Below, piece by piece: positions 51,308-59,734 of a stretch of 64,000 nt of DNA. Position 1 is the stretch's first letter; every line of letters begins with the position of its first letter. The stretch is taken from NCBI RefSeq assembly GCF_003258365.1, contig NZ_QHKM01000001.1:434001-498000 (forward strand), read 5' to 3'. The DNA is from Hymenobacter edaphi (lineage in GTDB: Bacteria; Bacteroidota; Bacteroidia; Cytophagales; Hymenobacteraceae). The notes beneath the pieces were generated by a model that was not told the origin of the DNA, searched no databases, and saw only the letters and a list, made by a program, of their open reading frames with translations. The position numbers were made by a program, and so were the translations under genes.

Positions 51308-52852
51308 CTAGCCCTTCACCTGCTTGCGGATCCACTCCAGAATCGTGAGCTGCACCTGCTGCGACACGACGGGCTGCTGCTGGCCGTTGATGAGGGGCCA
51401 CTCCTGCGGCGGGGCCTGGAACGTGTGATTGAAGCCCTCAAGGCGGCGGAACTGGGCGCGCTTGTTGTCCTTCAGCGCCTTTTCCAGCGCGTTGAGGTTG
51501 CTGGGCTGCAACTGCTGGTCGTCGGTGCCGTGGAGCAGGAGCAGGGCCGCGCGCAGCTGCCCGAAATTGGTGGTGGGCAGGTAGTTGAGGTAGGCGCGGT
51601 ACCAGGGCGCGGTCATTTCCGTGGCCAGGGCCTGGGCGTCGGCGGCGGGCAGGTCGGGCTGCTGCTGGCGCAGCATGTTCAGCACGATGGCCTGGGCCTG
51701 GCCGTTGTCGGCGGTGTGGCGCACGATTTCCATCATCGGCCGCTGGCGCTTGTAGCGGCCGTCGAGCTGCTTTTTATCGGCGGCGCGCTGGCGCATCTGC
51801 TGCTGGCCCACGTAGGTGTCGATCTGGGCCGAGTTGGCGCCTTTGGTGCGCAGTTCAGCCACTTTTTCGGCCGTGGCCTGCTGCTGGCGCAGGCGGCGGC
51901 GGGCGGCGTTTTCCTGGGCCGTATCGGCTTCGCCGGCTTTCAGAAAGCCCAGCGTGGGGCGCTGCGCCATTACCTCGTAGCCAGGCGTGCCCGCCCCGGC
52001 CAGCGACACCACGAAGGCCGGGCCCAGCGGCTGGGCCGCCACTTCCAGGGCCACGTTGGCGCCGGTGCCCACCCCGATGATGCCCAGCTGGGCAATGTCG
52101 ATGCGGGGGCGGGTGCGCAGAAAGTTCAGCGCCACCTGGGCGTCCTTCTGCAAGTCGAGCGGGGTAGCGCTGCGCCAGTCGCCGCCCGACTGGCCCACGC
52201 CGCGGTCGTCGAGGCGGAGCACGGCCACGCCGTGGCGGGTGAGGTAGTCGGCCATGGCTCCGAACAGCTTGTAGTCGCCCTGCGAGGCGTCGCGGTCCTG
52301 GGGGCCGAGGTCGGAGAGCAGCAGCACGGCGGGGAAGGGGCCCTCGCCGGGCGGCACGGTGAGCGTGCCGGCCAGCTTGGTATTGTCGTGGGCGCTGGTG
52401 AAGCTGATGTCCTCGACGCGGTAGGGCGGCGGAAACTTAAACGTCTTGGGCTGGGGCGGCAGCGGGGTAAACTGCAGCGTGAGCATTGTCGACGGGAAGC
52501 CCTGCTGACGCCACTGGCCCTGCAGCTGCTGGCCGTCGGCCGAGCGCAGGCACACGTAGCTGCAGCCCAATTCCTGCGAGTCGAAAATAATGGTGTCAGC
52601 CTTGAGGTCGACGGTGAGCAGGGCGCGGTTGATGCGCTGAGCGGGCACGCTGAGCACGGCAAAGCGGGTGCCGTTGGCCAGCTCCGTCACGGTGATGCTC
52701 AGCGGCAAAGAGCCGCCGGGCACCGTCAGCGGGCCTTTCCATTCGCCTTCGAGCGTGGCTTTCACGGCCGGCGGCGTTTGGGCCACGGCCAGTAGCGGGG
52801 CGAGTAGCACGAGCAACAACCAGCCGAACGCGCTGGCAAGCAACTTCTTCAT
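51308..52852 (-). CDS. Alpha/beta hydrolase family protein with Gly in place of the nucleophile Ser
   Basis: 514 residues from ATG 52852, with signal peptide. N-terminal beta-rich domain (GEWKGPLTVPGG), then an alpha/beta hydrolase fold: oxyanion region LLLSDLGPQDRDAS, VLRLDDRGVGQS, the nucleophile elbow GIIGVGTGANVALE with Gly262 (codon GGC, 52067-52069) where Ser is expected, acid at 444/445 in HGTDDQQ and His476 in GFNHTFQ. The acid and His are kept. It is either a pseudoenzyme or one using another nucleophile. An upstream start (52996) was rejected. Confidence 0.8.
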   Translation of the reverse strand: MKKLLASAFGWLLLVLLAPLLAVAQTPPAVKATLEGEWKGPLTVPGGSLPLSITVTELANGTRFAVLSVPAQRINRALLTVDLKADTIIFDSQELGCSYVCLRSADGQQLQGQWRQQGFPSTMLTLQFTPLPPQPKTFKFPPPYRVEDISFTSAHDNTKLAGTLTVPPGEGPFPAVLLLSDLGPQDRDASQGDYKLFGAMADYLTRHGVAVLRLDDRGVGQSGGDWRSATPLDLQKDAQVALNFLRTRPRIDIAQLGIIGVGTGANVALEVAAQPLGPAFVVSLAGAGTPGYEVMAQRPTLGFLKAGEADTAQENAARRRLRQQQATAEKVAELRTKGANSAQIDTYVGQQQMRQRAADKKQLDGRYKRQRPMMEIVRHTADNGQAQAIVLNMLRQQQPDLPAADAQALATEMTAPWYRAYLNYLPTTNFGQLRAALLLLHGTDDQQLQPSNLNALEKALKDNKRAQFRRLEGFNHTFQAPPQEWPLINGQQQPVVSQQVQLTILEWIRKQVKG

Positions 52853-52947
52853 GCCGTAAAAGTAGCAAGGCCCGCCGCTGCAGCCGCACCCGGGGCGACC
52901 AATCAGCGGCGGGCGTCGCCGAAAAGGAATGCAGCGTGGCCGAACGG

Positions 52948-53949
52948 CTAGGGCAGCAGCACCCGGTCGATGACGTGGACCACGCCGTTGGTGCACTGAA
53001 TGTCGGGAATGACCATGTTAGCCGTCTGCCCGTTGTTGCCATTGGCGCGCACCGTCAGCGTGCCGTCCACGAAGGGGCCGAAGGTGACGTTGCCGCCGCC
53101 GGCCGAGCCCGCCGGGGCGTTTTCGGGCAGCTCCGGGGTGAATCTGGCGCCGGGCAGGGCGTGCTGCAGCAGCACCGCCGCTACCGTGCTTTTGGGCAGC
53201 TTGCGCACATCGGCGGGCACGTAGCCGGCGGGCGAGCCGGGCGTCACCTGCGCGGCCGTCAGCAGGTTGCGGAAGGCCTGGTCGTTGGGGGCAAAGACGG
53301 TGAACGGGCCGGGGCTGGAAAGCGTGGCGGCCAGGTCGGCGTAGAGCACGGCCTCCACCAGAAACGTCAGGTCGGGCTGCACGAAGACCTGGCCCTGGCT
53401 CACGGCCACGGCCGAGCCCACGATGTTGGCCCCCGTAGCCAGCAGCACTTTGTCGATGACGTGCACCGTGCCGTTGGAAGCGCGCACGTCGGTAGCCAGG
53501 ATGCGCGAGCCGTTGACGTAGGTGCTGCCGCCGCGGGTGATGACGCGGCGCGTCAGGCCCTGGAGGGCCGAGGGCGAAGTGCTGCCGGCCTGCAGGGCGC
53601 TGCCCGCCAGCGTGCCACCCGTCACGTGGTAAAACAGCGTGTTGGTCAGGAACTCCCGGTTGAGCACCAGCAGATCGGGGGCGCTGCGCAGGCCGAGGCG
53701 GGCAAAGGCGGCGTTGTTGGGGGCAAACACGGTGTAGTTGCCCTGCGAGGCCGGGTCGGGGTTGCGGTTCGAGAGGATGCCCACCACGCCGCCGCGCACG
53801 GCCGCATCTTCGAGCACGCTGAAGTCGTCGTTGGCCACGGCAATGCCGGCAATCGACGGGTTCGACTCGGTGTTCTTGTTGCAGCCGCTGAGCACGGAAG
53901 CGGCGGTTAATCCCAAAATGGGAAGCAGGAGGCGTAGGTGTGCAAGCAT
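52948..53949 (-). CDS. FAS1 (fasciclin) domain lipoprotein, two domains
   Basis: 333 residues with lipobox LSGC (Cys23). Two FAS1 repeats each carry YTVFAPNNAAF/FTVFAPNDQAF (H1-like) and GTVHVIDKVLL/GVVHVIDRVLL (H2). FAS1 domains mediate adhesion. It lies upstream of the hydrolase on the same strand. Confidence 0.9.
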   Translation of the reverse strand: MLAHLRLLLPILGLTAASVLSGCNKNTESNPSIAGIAVANDDFSVLEDAAVRGGVVGILSNRNPDPASQGNYTVFAPNNAAFARLGLRSAPDLLVLNREFLTNTLFYHVTGGTLAGSALQAGSTSPSALQGLTRRVITRGGSTYVNGSRILATDVRASNGTVHVIDKVLLATGANIVGSAVAVSQGQVFVQPDLTFLVEAVLYADLAATLSSPGPFTVFAPNDQAFRNLLTAAQVTPGSPAGYVPADVRKLPKSTVAAVLLQHALPGARFTPELPENAPAGSAGGGNVTFGPFVDGTLTVRANGNNGQTANMVIPDIQCTNGVVHVIDRVLLP

Positions 53950-54177
53950 GGAGGCGAAAGGGTTTTTGGCGGATTGGCGGCGAAGCCGACTACAAACGGG
54001 GCCTGTTGGGCGAGTGGATTTACCCGTTCAACAAATTTTTCTCCCGCTATGGGAATCCGAAGGTAATCTTGTTGCCGTAGCTAGCGCGCTTCAATTAGGC
54101 AAGCACCGGAAACTGCCCTCTCAACGGCCCGACTTACTCGCTGAAGCGCCTAGTCCTCCACCACTTCCTGCTCCTCC

Positions 54178-55074
54178 ATGCAACAACCTCTCCTCTCGAC
54201 CTTTTTGGCCGGGGCGGCCCTGCTGTGCGCCGTCACGGCCGGTCAGGCCCAAAGTCTGATTACCGGCTTCATGGCCGGTAAGGGCCACGGCTCGGTGGTA
54301 TTTACCGGCACGGCCGAGCGCTACCGCAACGTGTTTCTGGTACCCGAGAAAGTCGACGCCGTGCCGATTTACCGGGAAGTGCGCGTGTCCTCGGTCAGCC
54401 TGTTTGCCAACTACGGCCTCACCGACAAGATTGAGGCCGTGGTGAGTTTGCCGTTTATCCAGTCGACGGGGCGGGCCAACAAGACGGTGCTCGATTCGCT
54501 GGGCTCGACCTACACCAACACCCGCAGCGGCCTGCAGGACTTTTCGGCCTTTGTGAAGTTCAAGGCGTTTTCGGCGCCGGTGGGCAACAGCCAGCTCGAT
54601 CTGCTGGGCGCAGTGGGCGTGAGCACGCCCGCCAGCAGCTACCAGAGCAAGGCCGATTTGGGCTACATCATTGCCATCGGCAACCGGGCCACCAAGTATA
54701 CCACGGTGGGCGTGGCCCACCTGCGCACGCCCTCGGGCGTGTTCGTGACGGGGCAGGCCGGCTACAGCGTGCGCACCAACCCGGTGCCCGACGCCTTCGT
54801 GGCCGACGGCAAGGTGGGCTACGCTGGCCTGAAGCTCTACGGCGAAGCCTGGGTGTCGTACCAGCAGTCGAGCAGCCAAGGCACCGACATTCTGCAGCCC
54901 GGCTTCACGGGCTTGTTCACCGCTACCCGCGTCAACTACACCCGCGTGGGCGTGAGCCTCTACAAGCCGCTCAGCAAGGGCGTGGGTATCATTCTGGGCG
55001 CCAGCCAGTACTTGGCCGGCCGCAACGTGGGCCAGTCGACGGGCGTGTCGGCGGGCGTGTCGTACAACTACTAG
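54178..55074 (+). CDS. Outer-membrane beta-barrel transporter-like protein
   Basis: 298 residues. Signal peptide (ends GQAQ), then strands with barrel periodicity (GSVVFTGTAERYRNVFLVPEK, VSSVSLFANYGLTDKIEAVVSLPFIQS) ending in SAGVSYNY, a typical C-terminal aromatic. Function unknown. The following 572-base gap carries the SAM-I riboswitch; nothing else is seen in it. Confidence 0.7.
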   Translation: MQQPLLSTFLAGAALLCAVTAGQAQSLITGFMAGKGHGSVVFTGTAERYRNVFLVPEKVDAVPIYREVRVSSVSLFANYGLTDKIEAVVSLPFIQSTGRANKTVLDSLGSTYTNTRSGLQDFSAFVKFKAFSAPVGNSQLDLLGAVGVSTPASSYQSKADLGYIIAIGNRATKYTTVGVAHLRTPSGVFVTGQAGYSVRTNPVPDAFVADGKVGYAGLKLYGEAWVSYQQSSSQGTDILQPGFTGLFTATRVNYTRVGVSLYKPLSKGVGIILGASQYLAGRNVGQSTGVSAGVSYNY

Positions 55075-55190
55075 CCGCGCGTTTTCTGAGCTAGAAACGC
55101 AAACTTGTTAAGTCAGCCCGGTGGGGCGGTGGTCGTGCGGCCGCCGCGCCGCCGGGCTGCCGGCGTTTCGGGGCGAGTTGGCGGCTGAAG

Positions 55191-55222
55191 TTGCAAGTGC
55201 CGGCGACGCGGGCGTACCTTTG
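55191..55222 (+). promoter_or_regulatory. Promoter of the SAM-riboswitch transcript (TTG ... TACCTTTG)
   Basis: -33 TTG 55191-55193, spacer 21, -7 TACCTTTG 55215-55222. RNA should begin near 55228, just before the riboswitch. Confidence 0.65.
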
Positions 55223-55249
55223 CCGCATCAATTCTTTACTGCTGAAGGA

Positions 55250-55348
55250 TTGTTTTTATACAGAGGCGTGGAGAGACAGGCTCCGTGAAGCGCCGGCAAC
55301 CCCCGGGAACGTCCCGAACGGTGCCAAGTCCTGACCATATAAAAACAA
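55250..55348 (+). promoter_or_regulatory. SAM-I (S-box) riboswitch
   Basis: P1 is an 11-bp perfect stem, TTGTTTTTATA (55250-55260) with TATAAAAACAA (55338-55348). The core GAGGCGTGGAGAGACAGGCT, then CGTGAAGCGCCGGCAACC and CGGTGCCAAGTCCTGACC, is the SAM-I consensus. It binds S-adenosylmethionine. The only downstream gene in this direction is the APC permease 300 bases away, so SAM probably represses an amino-acid importer. No terminator/antiterminator pair is obvious before the ATG. Confidence 0.92.
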
Positions 55349-55645
55349 GTTGCTGTGGGCTTTTTGCACCCGTTTCCCGCTTCGTTTGCCAACCACCCTG
55401 CTGCCGCCGCGCTGCACGGCTGCTGTTGTTGCTGAAGCTCCCCCTCGGCGGCGCCGACTGATTTGCGGCCTACAGGTTCCTAGCGGTGGCTAGCGGGCCG
55501 GCCATTTCCCCGTTTCTTATTGTTCATCACCCGCTGCCCCGCACCCCGCGCGGGCGTGCGGCTGCTTCGTCGTCTGCGGGCGGGCGAAGCAGCGCGGCGG
55601 GCTTACTGCTGCCCCGGCCGTGGAAGCCGGGGCGCTACCTCATTT

Positions 55646-57115
55646 ATGCTCAAAAAATCCTTGGAGCTGCTGCGGCTGGAAGCCGCGGAAAGCGGCTCGC
55701 ACACGCTCAAGCGCAGCCTCGGCCCGCTCAACCTCATTGCCATCGGCGTGGGCGTCATCATCGGGGCGGGGCTGTTTTCGCTCACCGGCATTGCCGCCGC
55801 CAACCATACCGGCCCGGCCGTTACGCTTTCGTTTATCGTGGCCGCCATTGGCTGCGCGTTTTCGGCTTTGTGCTACGCCGAGTTTGCCTCCATGGTGCCG
55901 GTGGCCGGCTCGGCCTACACCTACTCGTATGCCACGATGGGGGAGCTGTTTGCCTGGATTATCGGCTGGGATTTGGTGCTGGAGTACTCGGTGGGGGCGG
56001 CCACGGTAGCCATCAGCTGGTCGCAGTACCTGGTGAAATTCCTCTCCAAATACGGCCTGCATTTGCCGCCGCAGCTGGTGATGTCGCCCTGGGAAACCGC
56101 GCAGTTGGCCGACGGCTCGGTGGTGCAAGGCTGGGTGAACCTGCCGGCGGTGCTGGTGGTGCTGGCCATTACGGCCATCATCGTGCGCGGCACGCAGGGC
56201 TCGGCCTGGTTCAACGCCGTGGTGGTGGCTCTGAAGGTGGCGGTGGTGCTGGTGTTCATCGGCCTGGGCTGGCAGTACATCGACCCGGCCAACTACCACC
56301 CTTACATTCCCGAGAATACCGGCAAATTCGGCGAGTTCGGCTGGAGCGGCATTCTGCGCGGGGCGGGCGTGGTGTTCTTCGTTTTCATCGGCTTCGACAT
56401 CGTGGCCACGATGGCGCAGGAGGCGCGCAATCCGCAGCGCAACATGCCCATCGGCATCATCGGCTCGCTGCTGGTGTGCACGGTGCTGTTCGTGGTGTTC
56501 GGCTACGTGATGACGGGGCTGGCCAACTACACCGAGTTCAAAAACAGCGCCGCGCCGGTGGCCGTGGCCATCGAAAAGACGCCCTACGGCTGGCTGTCGA
56601 CGGCCATTATCGGGGCCATTCTGATCGGCTACACTTCGGTTATCCTGGTCGACTTGCTGGGCCAGAGCCGGGTGTTTTTCTCCATGAGCCGGGACGGGCT
56701 GTTGCCGCGGGTCTTCGCCGAAATTCACCCGCGCTTCCAGACGCCGCACAAGTCCAACCTGCTGCTGGGCGCTTTTATCAGCCTGTTCGCGGGCCTGGTG
56801 CCCATTCAGGTGGTGGGCGAAATGTGCAGCATCGGCACCCTGCTGGCCTTCGTGATGGTGTGCGTGGGCGTGCTCATCATGCGCAAGCGGGAACCCGACG
56901 CCCCGCGCGCCTTTCGCACGCCCTGGGTGCCGCTGGTGCCCATTCTGGGCATCGTCACCTGCCTGGTGATGATGCTGAGCCTGCCCGGCGACACCTGGAT
57001 TCGCCTGTTCGTGTGGCTGGCCATCGGCTTGCTGATCTACTTCGGCTACGGCAAAAAGCACAGTAAGCTGGGCCGGCAGCAGGCTGCCACTGCGGCGGCT
57101 GGTAGCCAGCCGTAG
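55646..57115 (+). CDS. APC-family amino-acid permease (CAT/YfnA-like)
   Basis: 489 residues from ATG 55646, 12-14 membrane helices. Signature GVGVIIGAGLFSLTG, EFASMVPVAGSAYTYSY, FFVFIGFDIVATMAQEARNPQRNMPIGI, DLLGQSRVFFSMSRDGLLP are those of cationic-amino-acid-transporter-type APC permeases. Its SAM-I leader suggests methionine (or a precursor) as cargo; this is inference. A TTG start upstream in the same frame was rejected. Confidence 0.9.
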   Translation: MLKKSLELLRLEAAESGSHTLKRSLGPLNLIAIGVGVIIGAGLFSLTGIAAANHTGPAVTLSFIVAAIGCAFSALCYAEFASMVPVAGSAYTYSYATMGELFAWIIGWDLVLEYSVGAATVAISWSQYLVKFLSKYGLHLPPQLVMSPWETAQLADGSVVQGWVNLPAVLVVLAITAIIVRGTQGSAWFNAVVVALKVAVVLVFIGLGWQYIDPANYHPYIPENTGKFGEFGWSGILRGAGVVFFVFIGFDIVATMAQEARNPQRNMPIGIIGSLLVCTVLFVVFGYVMTGLANYTEFKNSAAPVAVAIEKTPYGWLSTAIIGAILIGYTSVILVDLLGQSRVFFSMSRDGLLPRVFAEIHPRFQTPHKSNLLLGAFISLFAGLVPIQVVGEMCSIGTLLAFVMVCVGVLIMRKREPDAPRAFRTPWVPLVPILGIVTCLVMMLSLPGDTWIRLFVWLAIGLLIYFGYGKKHSKLGRQQAATAAAGSQP

Positions 57116-57294
57116 CGCGGTTTTCGGCTATGCCTTGCTGCGGGTTTGGCTTGGGCCGGGTTTGGGTCGACAAGCTACAGGCCGGCGCTACGGTCCGGGT
57201 CGGCGCGCGTCCGCCCGAACGATTGTCGTTCACGCGGACGCGGGCTGAAGCCCGCGCTACGGGCTATCTTGCGGGCCGATTTTTATCGTTTCGT

Positions 57295-58221
57295 ATGCAA
57301 ACCGAACTGTCAGCTACCCCCGCCGCGCTGGGGACTACGGTCATTGAAGTTTTAGCCGCCGAAGCGCCGGCGCCACCCGCCCCCGCCCCGCCGGCTTACC
57401 CGACTTATAAGGAGAGCTGGCTGGCGCTGGGGTGGTTCCTGCTGGTGGCGCTGCTGGTGACGGCGGTGTTTTTCGGTGTGGCCAACCTGGCGGCCCTGCC
57501 GCCCCGCTATTCGCTGCTGGTTACGCTACTGGCCGGCGACGCGGCCAAGGCGCTCGTCGTAGTGTTTCTGACCTGGTACGTGGGGCGGGCGCGCTTGCGG
57601 CCGCTGCGGCTGCTGGCGCAGCGCGAGCGGCTGGGCGTGTACGCCGTGCTGCTGCTGGTGGCGGCGGCGCAGCTGCCGTTGCGGAGCCTGTTGCACCGAC
57701 TGGGCCTGCCCACCTGGGGGATGGATGCGGTGATTACCCGCATGGAGCAGTTTCCGCTGGCGGCTGCCTTTACTATCTGCGTGGCGGCGCCGGTATTGGA
57801 GGAGCTACTGTTTCGGGGCGTGCTGTTGCCGGGGCTGCTGCGCAACTACGGGCCCGCGCGGGCCATCCTGCAATCGGGCCTGGTGTTTGGCGTGTTTCAC
57901 CTCAACCCGGCCCAGGCGCTGAGCGCGGGCCTGCTGGGTCTGCTGCTGGGCTGGGTGTACTGGCGCACTGACTCTCTGCTGGCCTGCATGTGGCTGCATT
58001 TCCTGAACAATGCCGCCGCCTGGACGCTGGAGCAACTGCCCGCTTTCCGCCGCTACGATTCGGTGGCCGATCTGCTGCCCCGCGGCGGAGCCCTGGTTTT
58101 CACCTTAGCCGCGCTGCTGGGGCTGCTGGCCCTGGGTATCTGGTTGCTAGCTGGGCTCACGCGCCCAGCCCGCCGCGCAGCTTCTGCAGCAGCGGCTGCA
58201 CCTCCGGCACGGCCCGCGTGA
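57295..58221 (+). CDS. CPBP (Abi) family intramembrane metalloprotease
   Basis: 308 residues from ATG 57295. Membrane helices throughout; Glu169-Glu170 and Arg174 in EELLFRG, His202 in FGVFHLNPA and the last motif in HFLNN fit the CPBP family (intramembrane glutamic/metallo proteases). An Ala/Pro tail (about residues 288-308) overlaps the 3' end of the convergent flippase gene by 65 bases. The upstream gap (57116-57294) has a GC-rich palindrome at 57207-57242 and a TATCTTGC box. Confidence 0.85.
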   Translation: MQTELSATPAALGTTVIEVLAAEAPAPPAPAPPAYPTYKESWLALGWFLLVALLVTAVFFGVANLAALPPRYSLLVTLLAGDAAKALVVVFLTWYVGRARLRPLRLLAQRERLGVYAVLLLVAAAQLPLRSLLHRLGLPTWGMDAVITRMEQFPLAAAFTICVAAPVLEELLFRGVLLPGLLRNYGPARAILQSGLVFGVFHLNPAQALSAGLLGLLLGWVYWRTDSLLACMWLHFLNNAAAWTLEQLPAFRRYDSVADLLPRGGALVFTLAALLGLLALGIWLLAGLTRPARRAASAAAAAPPARPA

Positions 58222-59635
58222 ACAGCACCCCGGCGGCGTACACCACCGTCAGGGCCGCAGAGCGCAGCAGCATGGTCACGAACAACGAATGCACCGGGGG
58301 CACGAGCCAGCCCGCCAGCGCGGCCGCCCCGGCAGCGCCCAGGATGAGCCCGATGCGGTAATCGAAGGGCTGCAGGCGGTAGGCGTGCCACACAAACCAG
58401 GTGCGGGCCACGTTGATGCTCGTCAGCGCCAGCAGGGCGGCCCAGGCGGCGCCCACCATGCCCAGCGGCGGAATCAGCAGCAGATTCAGCCCCACCGTGC
58501 CCGCGGCCAGGGCCACGTTGAACACCAGATCGAAGCGGTAGCGCGGGGAGGTGACGACGATCAGGCCGTTGACGCCGGTAATGCCGTCGAGCAGGCGGCC
58601 GGCCAGCAGAATCCAGACGATGGTGGTGCCGGCGGCGTACTCGGGCTTCATCAGCGAGTAGATAAAGTCCAGGTTCAGGCCGATGCCCAGGGCCAGGTAG
58701 CAGCCCAGCACGGTGTTGAGGCGGGTGGTACGGCGGTAGAACTCGGCCATGCGGGCCATGTCCTGCTCCTTCCAGTAGTCGGCCAGCAGCGGAAAGGCAA
58801 TCTTGTAGAGCGAGCGGAACGGAATGGTGAGGGCCGTGCTGATGAAGAAGGCCGTGGTGTAGATGCCGGCGGCCTTCAGGTTCACCTTCGAGCCCACCAT
58901 CAGGGCGTCGATGGAGCTGATGACGGTGCCCGAAATATTGGAAAGCAGCGCAAAGGCCCCGAAGCTGAGCAGCTCGCGCACCGGCCGCACTTGCAGCGCC
59001 GCCCGCGTGGGCCGCAGGTGCAGCTCGCCGATGTAGGCCAGGTAGCCGGTGAGCAGCAAGGCGAGGACGCTGTTGACCAGGATGTAGGCCAGCACGAACT
59101 GGTGAAACGTGAGGTAGCCCAGCCCGAACAGCAGCGTGACGCCGGCAATGAGCACGCGCAGCAGCACTTCCTGCAAAAACGAGGAAAACGCGGTGTGATA
59201 GAGGCCCTTCAGGTAGGCATCCTGCAGCGAGTAGAGCAGGGTGAACAGGGCCAGCAGCGCGCACCAGCCGTAGTAGGGCCCGAGCAGGGCCGCGTCGGCG
59301 TCGTAGGCCCGCAGAATCAGCGGCCGGCCCAGCCAGTAGGCCAGCGAAATGACGGCGAAGCCGAGCATGGGCAGCCCCAGCAGCAGCGGCAGAAAGCCCT
59401 GGTGGCCGGCCTCCCGGTTGCGGAAATAGGGAAAGAAGCGGATGCCCGCGCTGGCGAAGCCAAAGGCCGCCAGCTGGGCGTAGATGGTGGCCAGGCTCAG
59501 CAGCACCCGCGTCAGGCCCACCTGGTCGGCCGCCAGGAAGCGCGGCATCAGCAGGGCCGTATTGACGAAGCCCAGCCCCAGCCCGAAGTAGGAAATAATG
59601 GTATTGCGCAGCCCCTGGCGCTGAACGATGCCCAA
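58157..59635 (-). CDS. Polysaccharide flippase (Wzx/MATE-like)
   Basis: 492 residues from TTG 59635, inside the edge of element J. Fourteen or so membrane helices; N-terminal RNTIISYFGLGLGFVNTALLMPRFL and LSNISGTVISSIDALMVG match polysaccharide biosynthesis flippases, which move undecaprenyl-linked glycans to the periplasm. Last gene of the minus-strand surface polysaccharide set. Convergent overlap with the CPBP gene. Confidence 0.88.
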   Translation of the reverse strand: MGIVQRQGLRNTIISYFGLGLGFVNTALLMPRFLAADQVGLTRVLLSLATIYAQLAAFGFASAGIRFFPYFRNREAGHQGFLPLLLGLPMLGFAVISLAYWLGRPLILRAYDADAALLGPYYGWCALLALFTLLYSLQDAYLKGLYHTAFSSFLQEVLLRVLIAGVTLLFGLGYLTFHQFVLAYILVNSVLALLLTGYLAYIGELHLRPTRAALQVRPVRELLSFGAFALLSNISGTVISSIDALMVGSKVNLKAAGIYTTAFFISTALTIPFRSLYKIAFPLLADYWKEQDMARMAEFYRRTTRLNTVLGCYLALGIGLNLDFIYSLMKPEYAAGTTIVWILLAGRLLDGITGVNGLIVVTSPRYRFDLVFNVALAAGTVGLNLLLIPPLGMVGAAWAALLALTSINVARTWFVWHAYRLQPFDYRIGLILGAAGAAALAGWLVPPVHSLFVTMLLRSAALTVVYAAGVLFTRAVPEVQPLLQKLRGGLGA

Positions 59636-59734
59636 ATGGTGAAATGGTGAAATGGTAAAATGGTGAGTGACGGCCTAGCGGCGTGGCTGTTGCCAGAACG
59701 ACAAACTCACCATTTCACTATTTCACCATCTCAC
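59633..59734. repeat. Intergenic inverted-repeat element J (GGTGAAAT words)
   Basis: Left arm 59633-59667 (CAAATGGTGAAATGGTGAAA...) and right arm 59704-59734 (AACTCACCATTTCACTATTT...). The deacetylase stop (TAG, 59718-59720) and its last codons (EMVK) lie in the right arm; the flippase TTG start lies at the left arm edge. Confidence 0.88.

Noticed and set aside
51005-52795. 596-codon plus-strand frame across the alpha/beta hydrolase
   Set aside because: Starts within the composite palindrome and is antisense to a recognisable hydrolase.
55486-55645. Upstream extension of the permease from TTG/GTG codons
   Set aside because: Arg/Ala-rich leader without membrane character; the ATG at 55646 fits the APC N-terminus.
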